A stretch of DNA of 64,000 nt from positions 62,001 through 126,000 of the forward strand of contig CAJXYS010000002.1 of the NCBI GenBank assembly GCA_913063035.1, given 5' to 3'. The notes beneath the pieces were generated by a model, which saw only the letters and a list, made by a program, of their open reading frames with translations, was not told the origin of the DNA and searched no databases. Position numbers and translations under genes: made by a program. The DNA comes from an uncultured Maritimibacter sp. (GTDB lineage Bacteria > Pseudomonadota > Alphaproteobacteria > Rhodobacterales > Rhodobacteraceae). Below are positions 1 through 7,877 of this stretch, in pieces (positions within the stretch are counted from its first letter, which is position 1; each line of letters opens with the position of its first letter).

Positions 1-282
1 GAGAACCTCGATCTCCAGCGCGTCGTCGCGCGTCCAATGCTGCAGCGTCTCGAGAAACGCCTCCGGCCCGTCACCGTACCGCTCCGACAGCGCCGCGCCC
101 TGGTCCTGCGCGATCTTCACCACCGTGTCGCGCACCACCTCCAGCACCGCGTCCCGGCCGAAGCGGTCGGCCAGCGCCTCGACGATCGGCGCGACGATCC
201 GGGCCTCGGTCTCGCGGCGGGTCAGGACGCCAAGCGTCTCGGTCAGGCGGTCGGGGGGCGGGGGTGGGCTGTCATCCGTCAT
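1..282 (-). CDS. ATC hydrolase-like protein, partial (3' end outside window)
   Basis: The first 94 codons are visible from an ATG at 282; the C-terminal part lies beyond the window edge. After a proline-rich start the sequence carries two amphipathic helices (RRETEARIVAPIVEAL, FGRDAVLEVVRDTVVKIA). This resembles the N-terminus of the L-2-amino-thiazoline-4-carboxylic acid hydrolase family, small proteins widespread in alphaproteobacteria whose physiological role is mostly unknown. The catalytic region cannot be seen, so the family call rests on the N-terminal pattern only. It points the same way as the pseudouridine synthase gene behind it, with a short gap. Confidence 0.5.
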   Translation of the reverse strand, partial: MTDDSPPPPPDRLTETLGVLTRRETEARIVAPIVEALADRFGRDAVLEVVRDTVVKIAQDQGAALSERYGDGPEAFLETLQHWTRDDALEIEVL

Positions 283-305
283 GGGGCCAGTCTAGGCGCC
301 GGGCC

Positions 306-959
306 TCAGAACGGGCAAGGGGCGGAAAAGGTCATGCCCACGCCGCCATCGGGATGGCGCAGCCGCAGGCTCTCGGCATGGAGCTGCAGCCGGTCGGCGG
401 CCGTCAGCGCCGCGCCGCTGGCGTAGAGCGGATCGCCCAGGATCGGGTGGCCGATCTCCTTCATGTGGACGCGCAACTGGTGGCTGCGCCCGGTTTTCGG
501 AAACAGCCGCAGCCGTGTCGCGTCCGCCTCGCGCCTGACCACGCGCCACGTGGTCTCGGCGGGCTTGCCGGCATCGAAATCGACCTTCTGGCGCGGGCGG
601 TTCGGCCAGTCGACGATCAGCGGCAGCGCGACCGTGCCGGTTTTCTCGACCACATGCCCCCGGACCCGCGCCACGTAGACCTTGCGGACATGGCGCCGTT
701 CGAACTGAAGCCCGAGATGGCGCTGTGCCGCGCGCGTCAGCGCGAAGACCATGACGCCGGAGGTATCGAGATCCAGCCGGTGCACCAGCAGCGCCTCGGG
801 GAAGGCCGCCTGCACGCGGGCCAGCAGGCAGTCGGCCATGTGCGCCCCGCGTCCCGGCACCGACAGCAGCCCGGCCGGCTTGTCGACCAGCAGCAGGTGG
901 CTGTCGCGGTGGATCACTTCGGGCGCGCCCGGTGGCGGATCGTATACGAAATCGTTCAT
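306..959 (-). CDS. rluA: RluA-family pseudouridine synthase
   Basis: About 217 aa; isomerises uridine to pseudouridine in tRNA and/or 23S rRNA in the cytoplasm. The hallmark HRLDLDTSG near residue 63 carries the catalytic Asp, and the family block GRSHQLRVHM lies near residue 160. There is no N-terminal S4 domain and the length is close to E. coli RluA (tRNA U32 / 23S U746), which favours that subgroup. The frame is open to an ATG at 977, but MNDFVYDPPP at 959 aligns with how RluA proteins normally begin. No strong Shine-Dalgarno sequence precedes either. Exact target sites cannot be read from sequence. Confidence 0.85.
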   Translation of the reverse strand: MNDFVYDPPPGAPEVIHRDSHLLLVDKPAGLLSVPGRGAHMADCLLARVQAAFPEALLVHRLDLDTSGVMVFALTRAAQRHLGLQFERRHVRKVYVARVRGHVVEKTGTVALPLIVDWPNRPRQKVDFDAGKPAETTWRVVRREADATRLRLFPKTGRSHQLRVHMKEIGHPILGDPLYASGAALTAADRLQLHAESLRLRHPDGGVGMTFSAPCPF

Positions 960-1007
960 CGGCGCCCGGGATAGCATGGCGGAGGCCGGGGGAAACCCCC
1001 CGGCGCC

Positions 1008-1394
1008 TCAATACTCGTCGAGATGCGGCAGGCCGTCGGCGCCGATCTCGTAATAATCGCCTTTCCAGCGCGTGAAGATGTGCTTCTCGAGCGTCAGCCC
1101 CGTGGGCGCCTCCAGCGCGCCGCCGGAGACCGAGATCCTGTCGTCGCCGTCCATCTCCCAGAACAGCGTCGCGCCGCAACGGCTGCAGAACCCCCGCCGC
1201 GCGAAATCGCTCGACCGGTACCAGGCCAGGCCCGTCTCGACGGTAAGCCGCATCCGGTCCCGCGGCACCTCCGTCGAGGCCCAGAAATGGCCCGAAACCT
1301 TGCGGCATTGGCCGCAATGGCAGGCGGTCACGGGTCGGGCCGGACCCTCGATCTCGAAGGCCACGGCCCCGCAAAGACAGCTCCCCGTCAGCAT
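1008..1394 (-). CDS. GFA (CENP-V/GFA) family protein
   Basis: A 128-aa zinc-binding protein with the GFA cysteine pattern: CLCG near the N-terminus, CHCGQC around residue 26, and CSRCG around residue 70. The family is named for glutathione-dependent formaldehyde-activating enzyme, but most members have no proven enzyme activity. The start is MLTGSCLCG at 1394, with GAGGAGGGGAAG immediately before it. The frame stays open to 1457 without a better site. True formaldehyde-detoxification genes (fghA, adhC) lie 6 and 11 kb away, but no operon link exists, so a role in that pathway is only a possibility. Confidence 0.85.
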   Translation of the reverse strand: MLTGSCLCGAVAFEIEGPARPVTACHCGQCRKVSGHFWASTEVPRDRMRLTVETGLAWYRSSDFARRGFCSRCGATLFWEMDGDDRISVSGGALEAPTGLTLEKHIFTRWKGDYYEIGADGLPHLDEY

Positions 1395-1522
1395 CTTCCC
1401 CTCCTCGATGCGGTTACCGCTCCAGACTGCCCCAGCGCGCCCGCGATGCAAATTCATTTCGGCGGGCCATCGGGGGGCGTATCGGCTATGCTGGCCGGGC
1501 CATGACCCGGAGGCGCGCCGCC

Positions 1523-2110
1523 ATGAACCCGAACCGCCAGCTGATCGACCGCATCCAGGCCCTCGAGGAGGACCTGGAGCGGGAATTCGCCGCCCGGCGC
1601 CGCCAGTTCGCCTACCGGCTGGAGCGCGGCCGCGTGATCTTCGAGGACTCGGTACGACAAAGCCATCACGGCTTTCGCCGCGGGCTGCGCGACTACCTGC
1701 GCCATCCCAAGCCGCTGGTGGTCCTGACCGCCCCGCTGATCTACGGCCTGATCGTGCCGCTGGTCCTGCTGGATTTCTGCGTGACGGTCTACCAGCTGGT
1801 CTGCTTCCGGGTCTACCGCGTCCCGCGGGTCCGCCGCGGCGACTACATCGTCATCGACCGCCAGCATCTCGGCTACCTTAACGCGCTGGAAAAACTCAAC
1901 TGCGCATATTGCGGCTATGCAACCGGCCTCATCGCCTATGTCCGCGAAATCGCCGCACGGACCGAACAGTTCTGGTGCCCGATCAAGCATGCCCGCCGGG
2001 TCGAGGGCATCCATTCCCGCTATCCAGGTTTCGCCGAATACGGCGATGCCGCGGCCTACCACCAGGAGCTGGAAGAGTTGCGCGCGGCGCTGCGGACCCG
2101 GCGCGACTGA
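1523..2110 (+). CDS. Conserved hypothetical membrane-associated protein with CxxC motif
   Basis: Function not recognised. The 195-aa product has a basic, coiled-coil-like N-terminus (residues 5-45), then a hydrophobic stretch at roughly 66-95 (PLVVLTAPLIYGLIVPLVLL) likely to hold one or two membrane passes. A polar C-terminal part follows, containing CAYC and, about 28 residues on, FWCPIKHAR. The cysteines and the nearby His could form a metal or Fe-S site on one face of the membrane. An ATG at 1502 is in frame, but GGAGG nine bases before the ATG at 1523 decides for the latter. It stands alone between a minus-strand GFA gene and a plus-strand exported protein. Confidence 0.75.
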   Translation: MNPNRQLIDRIQALEEDLEREFAARRRQFAYRLERGRVIFEDSVRQSHHGFRRGLRDYLRHPKPLVVLTAPLIYGLIVPLVLLDFCVTVYQLVCFRVYRVPRVRRGDYIVIDRQHLGYLNALEKLNCAYCGYATGLIAYVREIAARTEQFWCPIKHARRVEGIHSRYPGFAEYGDAAAYHQELEELRAALRTRRD

Positions 2111-2219
2111 CCCGACCGGCAGGGTTCCGCTAGCGGCCCGGCTATCGGTTTTACATTGCCGGTGCGCGGCGTTAGGCCCGGCGCCAATCGAGCAACACCG
2201 AAAAACATCAAGGAGTCAC

Positions 2220-2744
2220 ATGCTCAACCGACGTGTGCTGCTGCGCGGCGGGCTCGCCGCTGCGGCCGCTACCCTGTCGAGCCCGGCGCTGGCCGGGACC
2301 GACTACAAGCTCCATCTTCTGCGTGAACGCACCGGCGAGGTGTTTCACGGCGTCTATATCCGCGATACCTTCTTCGGCGGCCCGAAAGTCGACCCGGATG
2401 CCCTGCCCGAGATCGACTGGATCCTGCGCGACATCCTGACGGATGCCACCCGGCGGATGGATCCGGACCTGCTGTTGCTGGCGCTGCGCATCCAGGTTCG
2501 GACAGGCGGTGCGCCGCTCGTCGTCACATCGGCCTTCCGAACGGAGTCCACCAATGCGCGGGTCGGCGGCGCCCCGCAAAGCCGCCACATCACGGCCCAG
2601 GCGCTCGACATCAAGATCGCGGGCAAGAGCACGACCGACATCGCCGCCATTGCGCGGGAGGCCGACGCCGGGGGCGTCGGGCGCTACCCGCGGCGGGGCT
2701 TCGTGCATGTCGATACCGGGATGCGACGCGACTGGGTCGGCTAA
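2220..2744 (+). CDS. Tat-exported YcbK/DUF882 peptidase-like protein
   Basis: A 174-aa protein of the YcbK (DUF882, M15-like) family, related to D-Ala-D-Ala carboxypeptidases and probably acting on peptidoglycan in the periplasm. The N-terminus has a twin-arginine signal (NRRVLLRGGLAAAAATL, cleavage near SPALA-G). The zinc-site pattern is present: SRHITAQALDIKI with its His and Asp near residues 121-131, and FVHVDTG near 160. The start at 2220 follows AAGGAGT; the reading frame is open further upstream but without signal-peptide sense. It is convergent with zapE, the two stop codons lying only a few bases apart. Confidence 0.85.
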   Translation: MLNRRVLLRGGLAAAAATLSSPALAGTDYKLHLLRERTGEVFHGVYIRDTFFGGPKVDPDALPEIDWILRDILTDATRRMDPDLLLLALRIQVRTGGAPLVVTSAFRTESTNARVGGAPQSRHITAQALDIKIAGKSTTDIAAIAREADAGGVGRYPRRGFVHVDTGMRRDWVG

Positions 2745-2751
2745 GCCGCGC

Positions 2752-3837
2752 TCAGGCCCACCATTCCGCGCTCTGCATCTCGCGCAGCCGCGACGCCGTG
2801 CGCTCGAACTCGAACGAGCCTTCGCCCTCGACGTAGAGCCGCTCGGGCATGGCCGCGGCCGAAGCCACCAGCCGCACCTTCGCCTCGTAGAGCGCATCGA
2901 CCAGCGTCACGAAGCGCTTGGCCTCGTTGAAGTTCGACCGCGAGAGTTGCGGGATGCCGTGCAGGATCAGCACCCGGACCGCGCCCGCGATGGCAAGGAA
3001 ATCGGCCGGCCCGTGCGCCTGGCCGCACAGGTCCCAGAAACTGGCCCAGCCGACGCCGTTGCGGAACGCGGGCAGCACCACCTCGCGGCCCTTCACCGGC
3101 AGGTGCAGCGGGTCCCCCGGACCGCCCGCGAACTCGTCCCAGATCGTGGCGAGGGCGCGCCGGGCACGTTCGTCGGCCGGCGTGAAATAGACCTGACCGC
3201 CGGCCAGCCGGTCCTGGCGATAGTCGTTCGGGCTGTGCAGGTGATGGATTTCCAGCCGTGCGTTCAGCATGTCGATGAAGGGCAGAAAGAGCTGGCGGTT
3301 CAGCCCGTCCTTGTAGAGATCCTCGGGCGGCCGGTTCGACGTTGTCACGACCGCCACCCCGGCCTCGAACAGCTTCTCGAAGAGACGGCCGACGATCATC
3401 GCGTCGGTGATGTCCGTGATCTGCATCTCGTCGAAGCAGAGCAGCCGCACGCGGTCGGCCACCTCGGCGGCCACGGGGGCGATGGCGTCGTCCGCACCGG
3501 TCTTGCGGATCTCGTGCAGGCGCGCGTGGATCTCCTGCATGAAGGCGTGGAAATGGACCCGCCGCTTGGCCTCGACATGCGTCTCGTCGAAGAAGAGATC
3601 CATCAGCATCGACTTTCCGCGCCCGACGCCCCCCCAGATGTAGAGCCCGGTCGGCGCGTCGGCCGGTGCCTTGCGGAAAAGCCCCTTGAGAAAGCCCCCC
3701 CCGGAGGCCGCGCGCTGTGCCTCCAGCGCCTCGCGGACGGCTTCCAGCCGGTGGAGCACGGCGATCTGCTCGGGATCGTAGCGCAGCCTGTCCGCCGCGA
3801 CCCGGGCTTCGTAGACCTCTTCCAGCGTTTGCGGCAT
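2752..3837 (-). CDS. zapE: Cell division protein ZapE (AFG1-like ATPase)
   Basis: A 361-aa AFG1/ZapE P-loop ATPase. In E. coli ZapE acts at the Z-ring during late division and under oxygen limitation or heat stress; mitochondrial AFG1 is a quality-control ATPase of the inner membrane. Walker A is GGVGRGKSMLMDLF near residue 78, and CFDEMQITD is Walker B. The pattern VTTSNRPPEDLYKDGLNRQLFLP is typical of the family (shown here only in part: SNRPPEDLYKDGLNR). The start at 3837 (MPQTLEEVYEARV) follows AGGGG; an upstream in-frame start at 3894 would add 19 residues unlike the family. Confidence 0.9.
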   Translation of the reverse strand: MPQTLEEVYEARVAADRLRYDPEQIAVLHRLEAVREALEAQRAASGGGFLKGLFRKAPADAPTGLYIWGGVGRGKSMLMDLFFDETHVEAKRRVHFHAFMQEIHARLHEIRKTGADDAIAPVAAEVADRVRLLCFDEMQITDITDAMIVGRLFEKLFEAGVAVVTTSNRPPEDLYKDGLNRQLFLPFIDMLNARLEIHHLHSPNDYRQDRLAGGQVYFTPADERARRALATIWDEFAGGPGDPLHLPVKGREVVLPAFRNGVGWASFWDLCGQAHGPADFLAIAGAVRVLILHGIPQLSRSNFNEAKRFVTLVDALYEAKVRLVASAAAMPERLYVEGEGSFEFERTASRLREMQSAEWWA

Positions 3838-4006
3838 GGCACCCCTCGTTCGACCGGCGCGGACCATAACGGGCGCTTGCCGGAAGATCGACAAGAAAAG
3901 ATCCGTCCCCCGGCAGGATGCCGGCGCGGCCGCTGCGATCCTTGTCCGGCTGCCGCTGCGCGCGGCACCGCGGGCGACGCGCCGGCCGGGCGCGGCGCCC
4001 CGGGGC
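3838..4006. other. Intergenic stretch with no recognised feature
   Basis: A 169-base G+C-rich gap between the zapE start and the end of the alpha/beta hydrolase gene, both on the minus strand. It should hold the zapE promoter. No convincing -35/-10 pair, operator, small gene or terminator was seen. Confidence 0.6.
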
Positions 4007-4927
4007 TCAGGCGGTGTCTCGCAGGAAGGTACGGATCGCGCCCAGCACCGCCTTGGGATGCGTGTAGACGAGGCCGTGACCGGCCCCGGGGATCTCGGTC
4101 TGCACGGCCGCGGGATTGGCGGCGCCCAGCGTCGCCGCGTTGCCCGGCGGTATGACCGGATCGGCCGCGCCCCAGACGGCCAGCACGGGAACCCGCGCGG
4201 CGGCGAGGGCGCGGTGGCCGTCGGTCATGTCGGTGCCCAGCGTGTGGCGCTCGCTCGACAGCACGGCCTGGAGAAACCCGCGGAACCGCGTCATGCGCTC
4301 GAGGTTCCGTCCCATTTCCGGGATCACGCTGCCCGCCCCCACGGTCCGGGCCAGGCGCCTGCCGTAATACCCGCCCAGCACGGTGAAAAGCCAGTCGCCC
4401 AGGACCGGCACCCGGGCACAGAACCGGAGGAACCCGTCCGGCACATAGCGGAACCCCGCCGGGGCGATCAGGATCAGCCGCGCCACGCGCTCGGGGTGCT
4501 GCGCCGCCCAGTCCGCCGCGATCAGCCCGCCCATGGAATAGCCGACCAGCGTCACCGGGCGGGTGAAGCCCTCGGCCGCGATCAGTTCGTCGAGCTGCTG
4601 GGTGAACAGGGCCGGCGTCTGCCGGCCGAGCGGGCGCGCCGAGTAGCCCCGCCCGTAAAGATCGTAAGACAGCACCCGGAACCCGGCCCGCGTCAGCCCC
4701 GGGATCATCGCGTTCCAGACGAAGCTCGGGGTGGTGAGCCCGTGCACCAGGATCGCGGCCGGGCCGTTTTCCTCGCCGTGCCAGCGGTAATGGGTCGGCC
4801 CCCGCGAAAGATTGGCGAACCGGCCGGGCGCCGCACGGCGGGTCCGGGCATTGACCGGCTTGCGGAGCAGCTCCACCAGCGCCCAGGCCCCCGCGGCGGC
4901 CAGGAAAAGGGCGATCAGCCCCGCCAT
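4007..4927 (-). CDS. Membrane-anchored alpha/beta hydrolase
   Basis: A 306-aa alpha/beta-hydrolase fold protein. An N-terminal hydrophobic helix (LIALFLAAAGAWALVELL) probably anchors it in the inner membrane. Fold motifs follow in order: oxyanion-loop HGLTTPSF, nucleophile elbow GYSMGG (Ser near residue 129), acid-loop WGAADPVIPP, and catalytic His in GAGHGLVYTHP. The substrate (ester, lactone or similar) cannot be told. Its ATG lies 13 bases inside the 3' end of the ornithine-cyclodeaminase-like gene, so it is translationally coupled to it and to the HAD gene before that, forming a compact three-gene operon. Confidence 0.85.
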   Translation of the reverse strand: MAGLIALFLAAAGAWALVELLRKPVNARTRRAAPGRFANLSRGPTHYRWHGEENGPAAILVHGLTTPSFVWNAMIPGLTRAGFRVLSYDLYGRGYSARPLGRQTPALFTQQLDELIAAEGFTRPVTLVGYSMGGLIAADWAAQHPERVARLILIAPAGFRYVPDGFLRFCARVPVLGDWLFTVLGGYYGRRLARTVGAGSVIPEMGRNLERMTRFRGFLQAVLSSERHTLGTDMTDGHRALAAARVPVLAVWGAADPVIPPGNAATLGAANPAAVQTEIPGAGHGLVYTHPKAVLGAIRTFLRDTA

Positions 4928-5838
4928 GCGTCCAGCACGTAACGGCCGGTCATCAGGTCTAGATGCGCGCCGCCCCCGTTCTTGAACAGCGTGATCTCGC
5001 CGGCATCCTGCCGGGCGAAACCGCCGCCGGGCAGGTCGTAGTAATCGGCCTGGATATCGGCTTCGGAAATCGCGCCCGCGGCCAGCGGGATCTTCAGCTC
5101 GCCGATATGGCCGATGGTGGTGTCCCGGCTGTCCACGAAGATGCGCGCGCGCTGCAGCGCGGTATCGTCGGCCTCGCGCATGTCCGGGCGGAAGGCGCCG
5201 ATCAGGTCCAGGTGCTGACCGGGCCGCAGCCACGCGCCGCGGATCACGGGCTGCTTCGCCATCGTGGCGCAGGTTATGATGTCGGCTTCGGCCACCGCGG
5301 CTTCGAGATCCGGCGCGACGGCGATCCCGACCCTGCCGGCGAACTCGGCCGCAACCGCCTCGGCGCCGGCGGGCGTGCGGTTCCAGACGGTGAACTCCGC
5401 GTCCGGGAAGGCGGCGGAATAGGCATCGACCAGCGACCGCGCGACGGTGCCCGCGCCGACGACGAGGATGCGCCGGCTGTCCGGCCGCGCCAGCCGGCGG
5501 GCCGCCAGCAGCGAATCGCCGGCCGTCTTCCACTTGGTGACGAGGTGGAAATCCACCACCGCCTCGAGCTCGCCCGTGCCGTCGGCATAGAGGCACATGC
5601 CGCCGTTGATGGTGGGTTTGCCGGCGTCCGCGTTGCCCGGAAAGATCGTGGCGGATTTCACCGCGATCCCCATGCCGTCGATCCAGGCCGCGCGGTTCAG
5701 CAACGTGTCGTCGCCACGGTAGAGGAAGCCGTCGGTGATCTCGGCGCGCGGCATCTCGTGACCGGCCGCCAGCGCGTCGGTCAGTGCGATCCAGTCCATC
5801 CGGGCCTCGGCGTCGAAGCCGATGATTTCCACGCTCAT
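4915..5838 (-). CDS. Ornithine cyclodeaminase/mu-crystallin family dehydrogenase
   Basis: A 307-aa member of the OCD/mu-crystallin family, NAD(P)-dependent enzymes such as ornithine cyclodeaminase, alanine dehydrogenase and ketimine reductases. The Rossmann motif is VVGAGTVARSLVDAY near residue 125. The substrate-side Lys region is GMGIAVKSATIFPGN, and DFHLVTKWKTAGDSLLAA follows the family pattern. GGAGG nine bases before the ATG at 5838 supports the start, and the ATG overlaps the HAD stop (ATGA). The actual substrate is uncertain; neighbours (a sugar-phosphatase-like HAD and a hydrolase) do not settle it. Confidence 0.85.
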   Translation of the reverse strand: MSVEIIGFDAEARMDWIALTDALAAGHEMPRAEITDGFLYRGDDTLLNRAAWIDGMGIAVKSATIFPGNADAGKPTINGGMCLYADGTGELEAVVDFHLVTKWKTAGDSLLAARRLARPDSRRILVVGAGTVARSLVDAYSAAFPDAEFTVWNRTPAGAEAVAAEFAGRVGIAVAPDLEAAVAEADIITCATMAKQPVIRGAWLRPGQHLDLIGAFRPDMREADDTALQRARIFVDSRDTTIGHIGELKIPLAAGAISEADIQADYYDLPGGGFARQDAGEITLFKNGGGAHLDLMTGRYVLDAWRG

Positions 5839-6458
5839 GCCGCGTCCTCCTCTGTCAGCAGGCCATGGGCCACGAGTTCGGCCGCCCAGCCCGCGGCGCC
5901 CTCGAACCGGTGGGCCCGCCAGCCACGCGCCCGCGCCGCGGCGATGTTGTCGTCGCGATCGTCGGTGAACAAGAGCCGATCGGGCGCGATCCCGCAATCG
6001 GCCTCCACCATGGCGTAGATCTCCGGCTCCGGTTTGATCACGCCCATGTGGCCGGAAATGTAGCGCCGGTCGAATTCCGAGAGGAAGTCATATTCCGCCT
6101 CGGCGATCTCGAAGCTGCCGATGCCGAAATTCGTCAGGGCGAAGACCGGAACGCCGCGGGCGCGCAGCGCCCGCAGCAGCCGCACGGACCGGTCGATGGC
6201 CGGGCGTGCGATCTCGAGCCAGCGGTCATGCCACATGCGGATATGCTCTGCGAAGTCCGGATAGGCCGCGGCCGTGGCATAGATCGTCTCGCGGAAATCG
6301 GCGCCCCGGTCGACGGCGTCGTTCATGCCGTGCAGGTCCACCGTCGCGAAGAGCCGCTTGCGATCCTCGACCGGCATCACGGTGTCGTAGAAGCGTTCCG
6401 GCTGCCATTCGATCAACACGTTGCCGATGTCGAAGATCACCGCCTCGGGTCTGGGCAT
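5835..6458 (-). CDS. HAD-IA family hydrolase (YihX-like)
   Basis: A 207-aa haloacid-dehalogenase superfamily phosphatase. Motif I is FDIGNVLIEW, where the second Asp is replaced as in the YihX group of sugar-phosphate phosphatases. Motif II is FALTNFG, the motif III Lys lies in VIKPEPEIY, and motif IV is LLFTDDRDDN. GAGGAG precedes the ATG. It heads the operon with the ornithine-cyclodeaminase-like and hydrolase genes and overlaps the next gene by four bases. The natural substrate is unknown. Confidence 0.85.
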   Translation of the reverse strand: MPRPEAVIFDIGNVLIEWQPERFYDTVMPVEDRKRLFATVDLHGMNDAVDRGADFRETIYATAAAYPDFAEHIRMWHDRWLEIARPAIDRSVRLLRALRARGVPVFALTNFGIGSFEIAEAEYDFLSEFDRRYISGHMGVIKPEPEIYAMVEADCGIAPDRLLFTDDRDDNIAAARARGWRAHRFEGAAGWAAELVAHGLLTEEDAA

Positions 6459-6520
6459 GCGCCGCTCCTCTGTCCGTTCCGGCCCGTTCTAGCCCGGTCG
6501 GCGCGGCTTGGAAACCGCGC

Positions 6521-6973
6521 TCAGCCCTGCGCGGCGGCCCGAAGCGCCCGGTCGAGCGCATCGAGGAACCGCGCGCGGTCCTGCTTGCCGAACCCCCGCC
6601 CGCCGCCCTGGCGGAACGGATCGGCGGCGCGCAGGTCGGCCATCAGGTCCCGCGTGGCGAGCAGGTTGCCGATATTCGCCTCGGTAAAGGGGCGCCCGTC
6701 ATGCCCCAGCACCGCGGCGCCGGCGGCGATGCATTTCGCGGCCAGCGGGATGTCGGCCGTCACCACCACGTCGCCGGGCCCGGCCCGGTCCGCGATCCAC
6801 ATGTCGGCGACGTCCGGACCCTCGGGGACGTAGACCACCTCGACCAGCGGGTGCGGCGACGGCCGCAGCCCGCCATTGGCGACCAGAAACAGCGGAACGC
6901 CGTGCCGCTCGGCCACGCGCTCGGCCTCGGCCTTGACCGGGCAGGCGTCGGCATCGACGAAGACGCGGCTCAA
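6521..6973 (-). CDS. YaiI/YqxD family protein (DUF188)
   Basis: A 150-aa protein of the YaiI/YqxD family (UPF0178), a PIN-like fold with conserved acidic residues and no firmly assigned function. Family blocks are clear: [10 protein letters not shown] at the start, [12 protein letters not shown] in the middle, and FTEANIG followed by [17 protein letters not shown] at the end. The only in-frame start that keeps the conserved N-terminus is TTG at 6973, six bases after the fghA stop, so translation is probably coupled to fghA. The Shine-Dalgarno sequence is weak. Confidence 0.85.
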   Translation of the reverse strand: MSRVFVDADACPVKAEAERVAERHGVPLFLVANGGLRPSPHPLVEVVYVPEGPDVADMWIADRAGPGDVVVTADIPLAAKCIAAGAAVLGHDGRPFTEANIGNLLATRDLMADLRAADPFRQGGGRGFGKQDRARFLDALDRALRAAAQG

Positions 6974-6979
6974 CGGCCG

Positions 6980-7810
6980 CTACCCGTAGAGCGCATCGGC
7001 GTGAAAGGCGACGTGATCCTCCATGAAGGAGGCGACGAAGAAATAGCTGTGATCATAGCCCGGCTGCATCCGGAACTGCGCGCCCTGCCGCCGCTCGGCG
7101 ATGGCGCCGGCAAGCGCCTCGGGCATCAGGCGGTCGAGGAACTGGTCATCGGTGCCCTGGTCGATCAGCATCGGCCCGTCGAACCCCTCGGCGCGCATCA
7201 GGAGCGTCGCGTCATGCGCCGCCCAGCCGGCTTCGTCGGCGCCCAGGTAGGCGGTGAACTGCTTGCGTCCCCAGTCCGACACGGTCGGATGCGCGATCGG
7301 CGCGAAGGCCGAGACGGAGCGGAACCGGCCCGGCAGCGACAGGGCCATGGTCAGGGCCCCGTGCCCGCCCATGGAATGGCCGGTGATCGCCTGCGCGTCC
7401 TCGTCGAGCGGGAAATCGTTGAAGACCAGGCGCGGCAGTTCCCCGGTCACGTAGTCCCACATCCGGAAATGCGGGGCCCAGGGCGGCTCGGTCGCGTTCA
7501 CGTAGAACCCCGCCCCCTGGCCGAGATCGAAGGCATCGTCATCCGCGATCCCGTCGCCGCGCGGACTGGTGTCGGGAAAGACCAGCGCGATCCCGTGCTC
7601 GGCCGCCCAGCCCTGCGCACCGGCCTTTACCATGGCGTTCTCATGGGTGCAGGTCAGCCCCGAGAGATACCAGAGCACGGGCACCGGCCCGTCGCCGGCA
7701 GCCGGCGGCAGGTAGAGCCCGAAGGTCATGTCGCAGCCACAGACGTCCGAAGGATGGGTGTAGACCCCCTGCACCCCGCCGAAGGCCCGGTTTTCGGAGA
7801 TGGTCTGCAT
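6980..7810 (-). CDS. fghA: S-formylglutathione hydrolase
   Basis: A 276-aa esterase-D type enzyme that hydrolyses S-formylglutathione to formate and glutathione, the last step of glutathione-dependent formaldehyde oxidation in the cytoplasm. The nucleophile elbow is GHSMGGHGA (Ser near residue 145), the acid loop lies in DQGTDDQFL, and the catalytic His is in GYDHSYFF. The oxyanion region LSGLTCTHEN with its conserved Cys is typical. GGGAGG precedes the ATG. The partner dehydrogenase (adhC) is 4.4 kb away on the same strand rather than adjacent, so the two steps are separately transcribed here. Confidence 0.95.
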   Translation of the reverse strand: MQTISENRAFGGVQGVYTHPSDVCGCDMTFGLYLPPAAGDGPVPVLWYLSGLTCTHENAMVKAGAQGWAAEHGIALVFPDTSPRGDGIADDDAFDLGQGAGFYVNATEPPWAPHFRMWDYVTGELPRLVFNDFPLDEDAQAITGHSMGGHGALTMALSLPGRFRSVSAFAPIAHPTVSDWGRKQFTAYLGADEAGWAAHDATLLMRAEGFDGPMLIDQGTDDQFLDRLMPEALAGAIAERRQGAQFRMQPGYDHSYFFVASFMEDHVAFHADALYG

Positions 7811-7877
7811 CGCGCGTCCTCCCTGTTGCCAGTTTCGGCGTAGCGCGCCGCCGCGGGTGGGGCAAGCCCGGAACCGC

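Noticed and set aside
2443..4155. A 570-codon plus-strand frame across the YcbK-type gene and zapE
   Set aside because: It conflicts with two clear genes and has Arg/Pro/Gly-rich composition typical of shadow frames.
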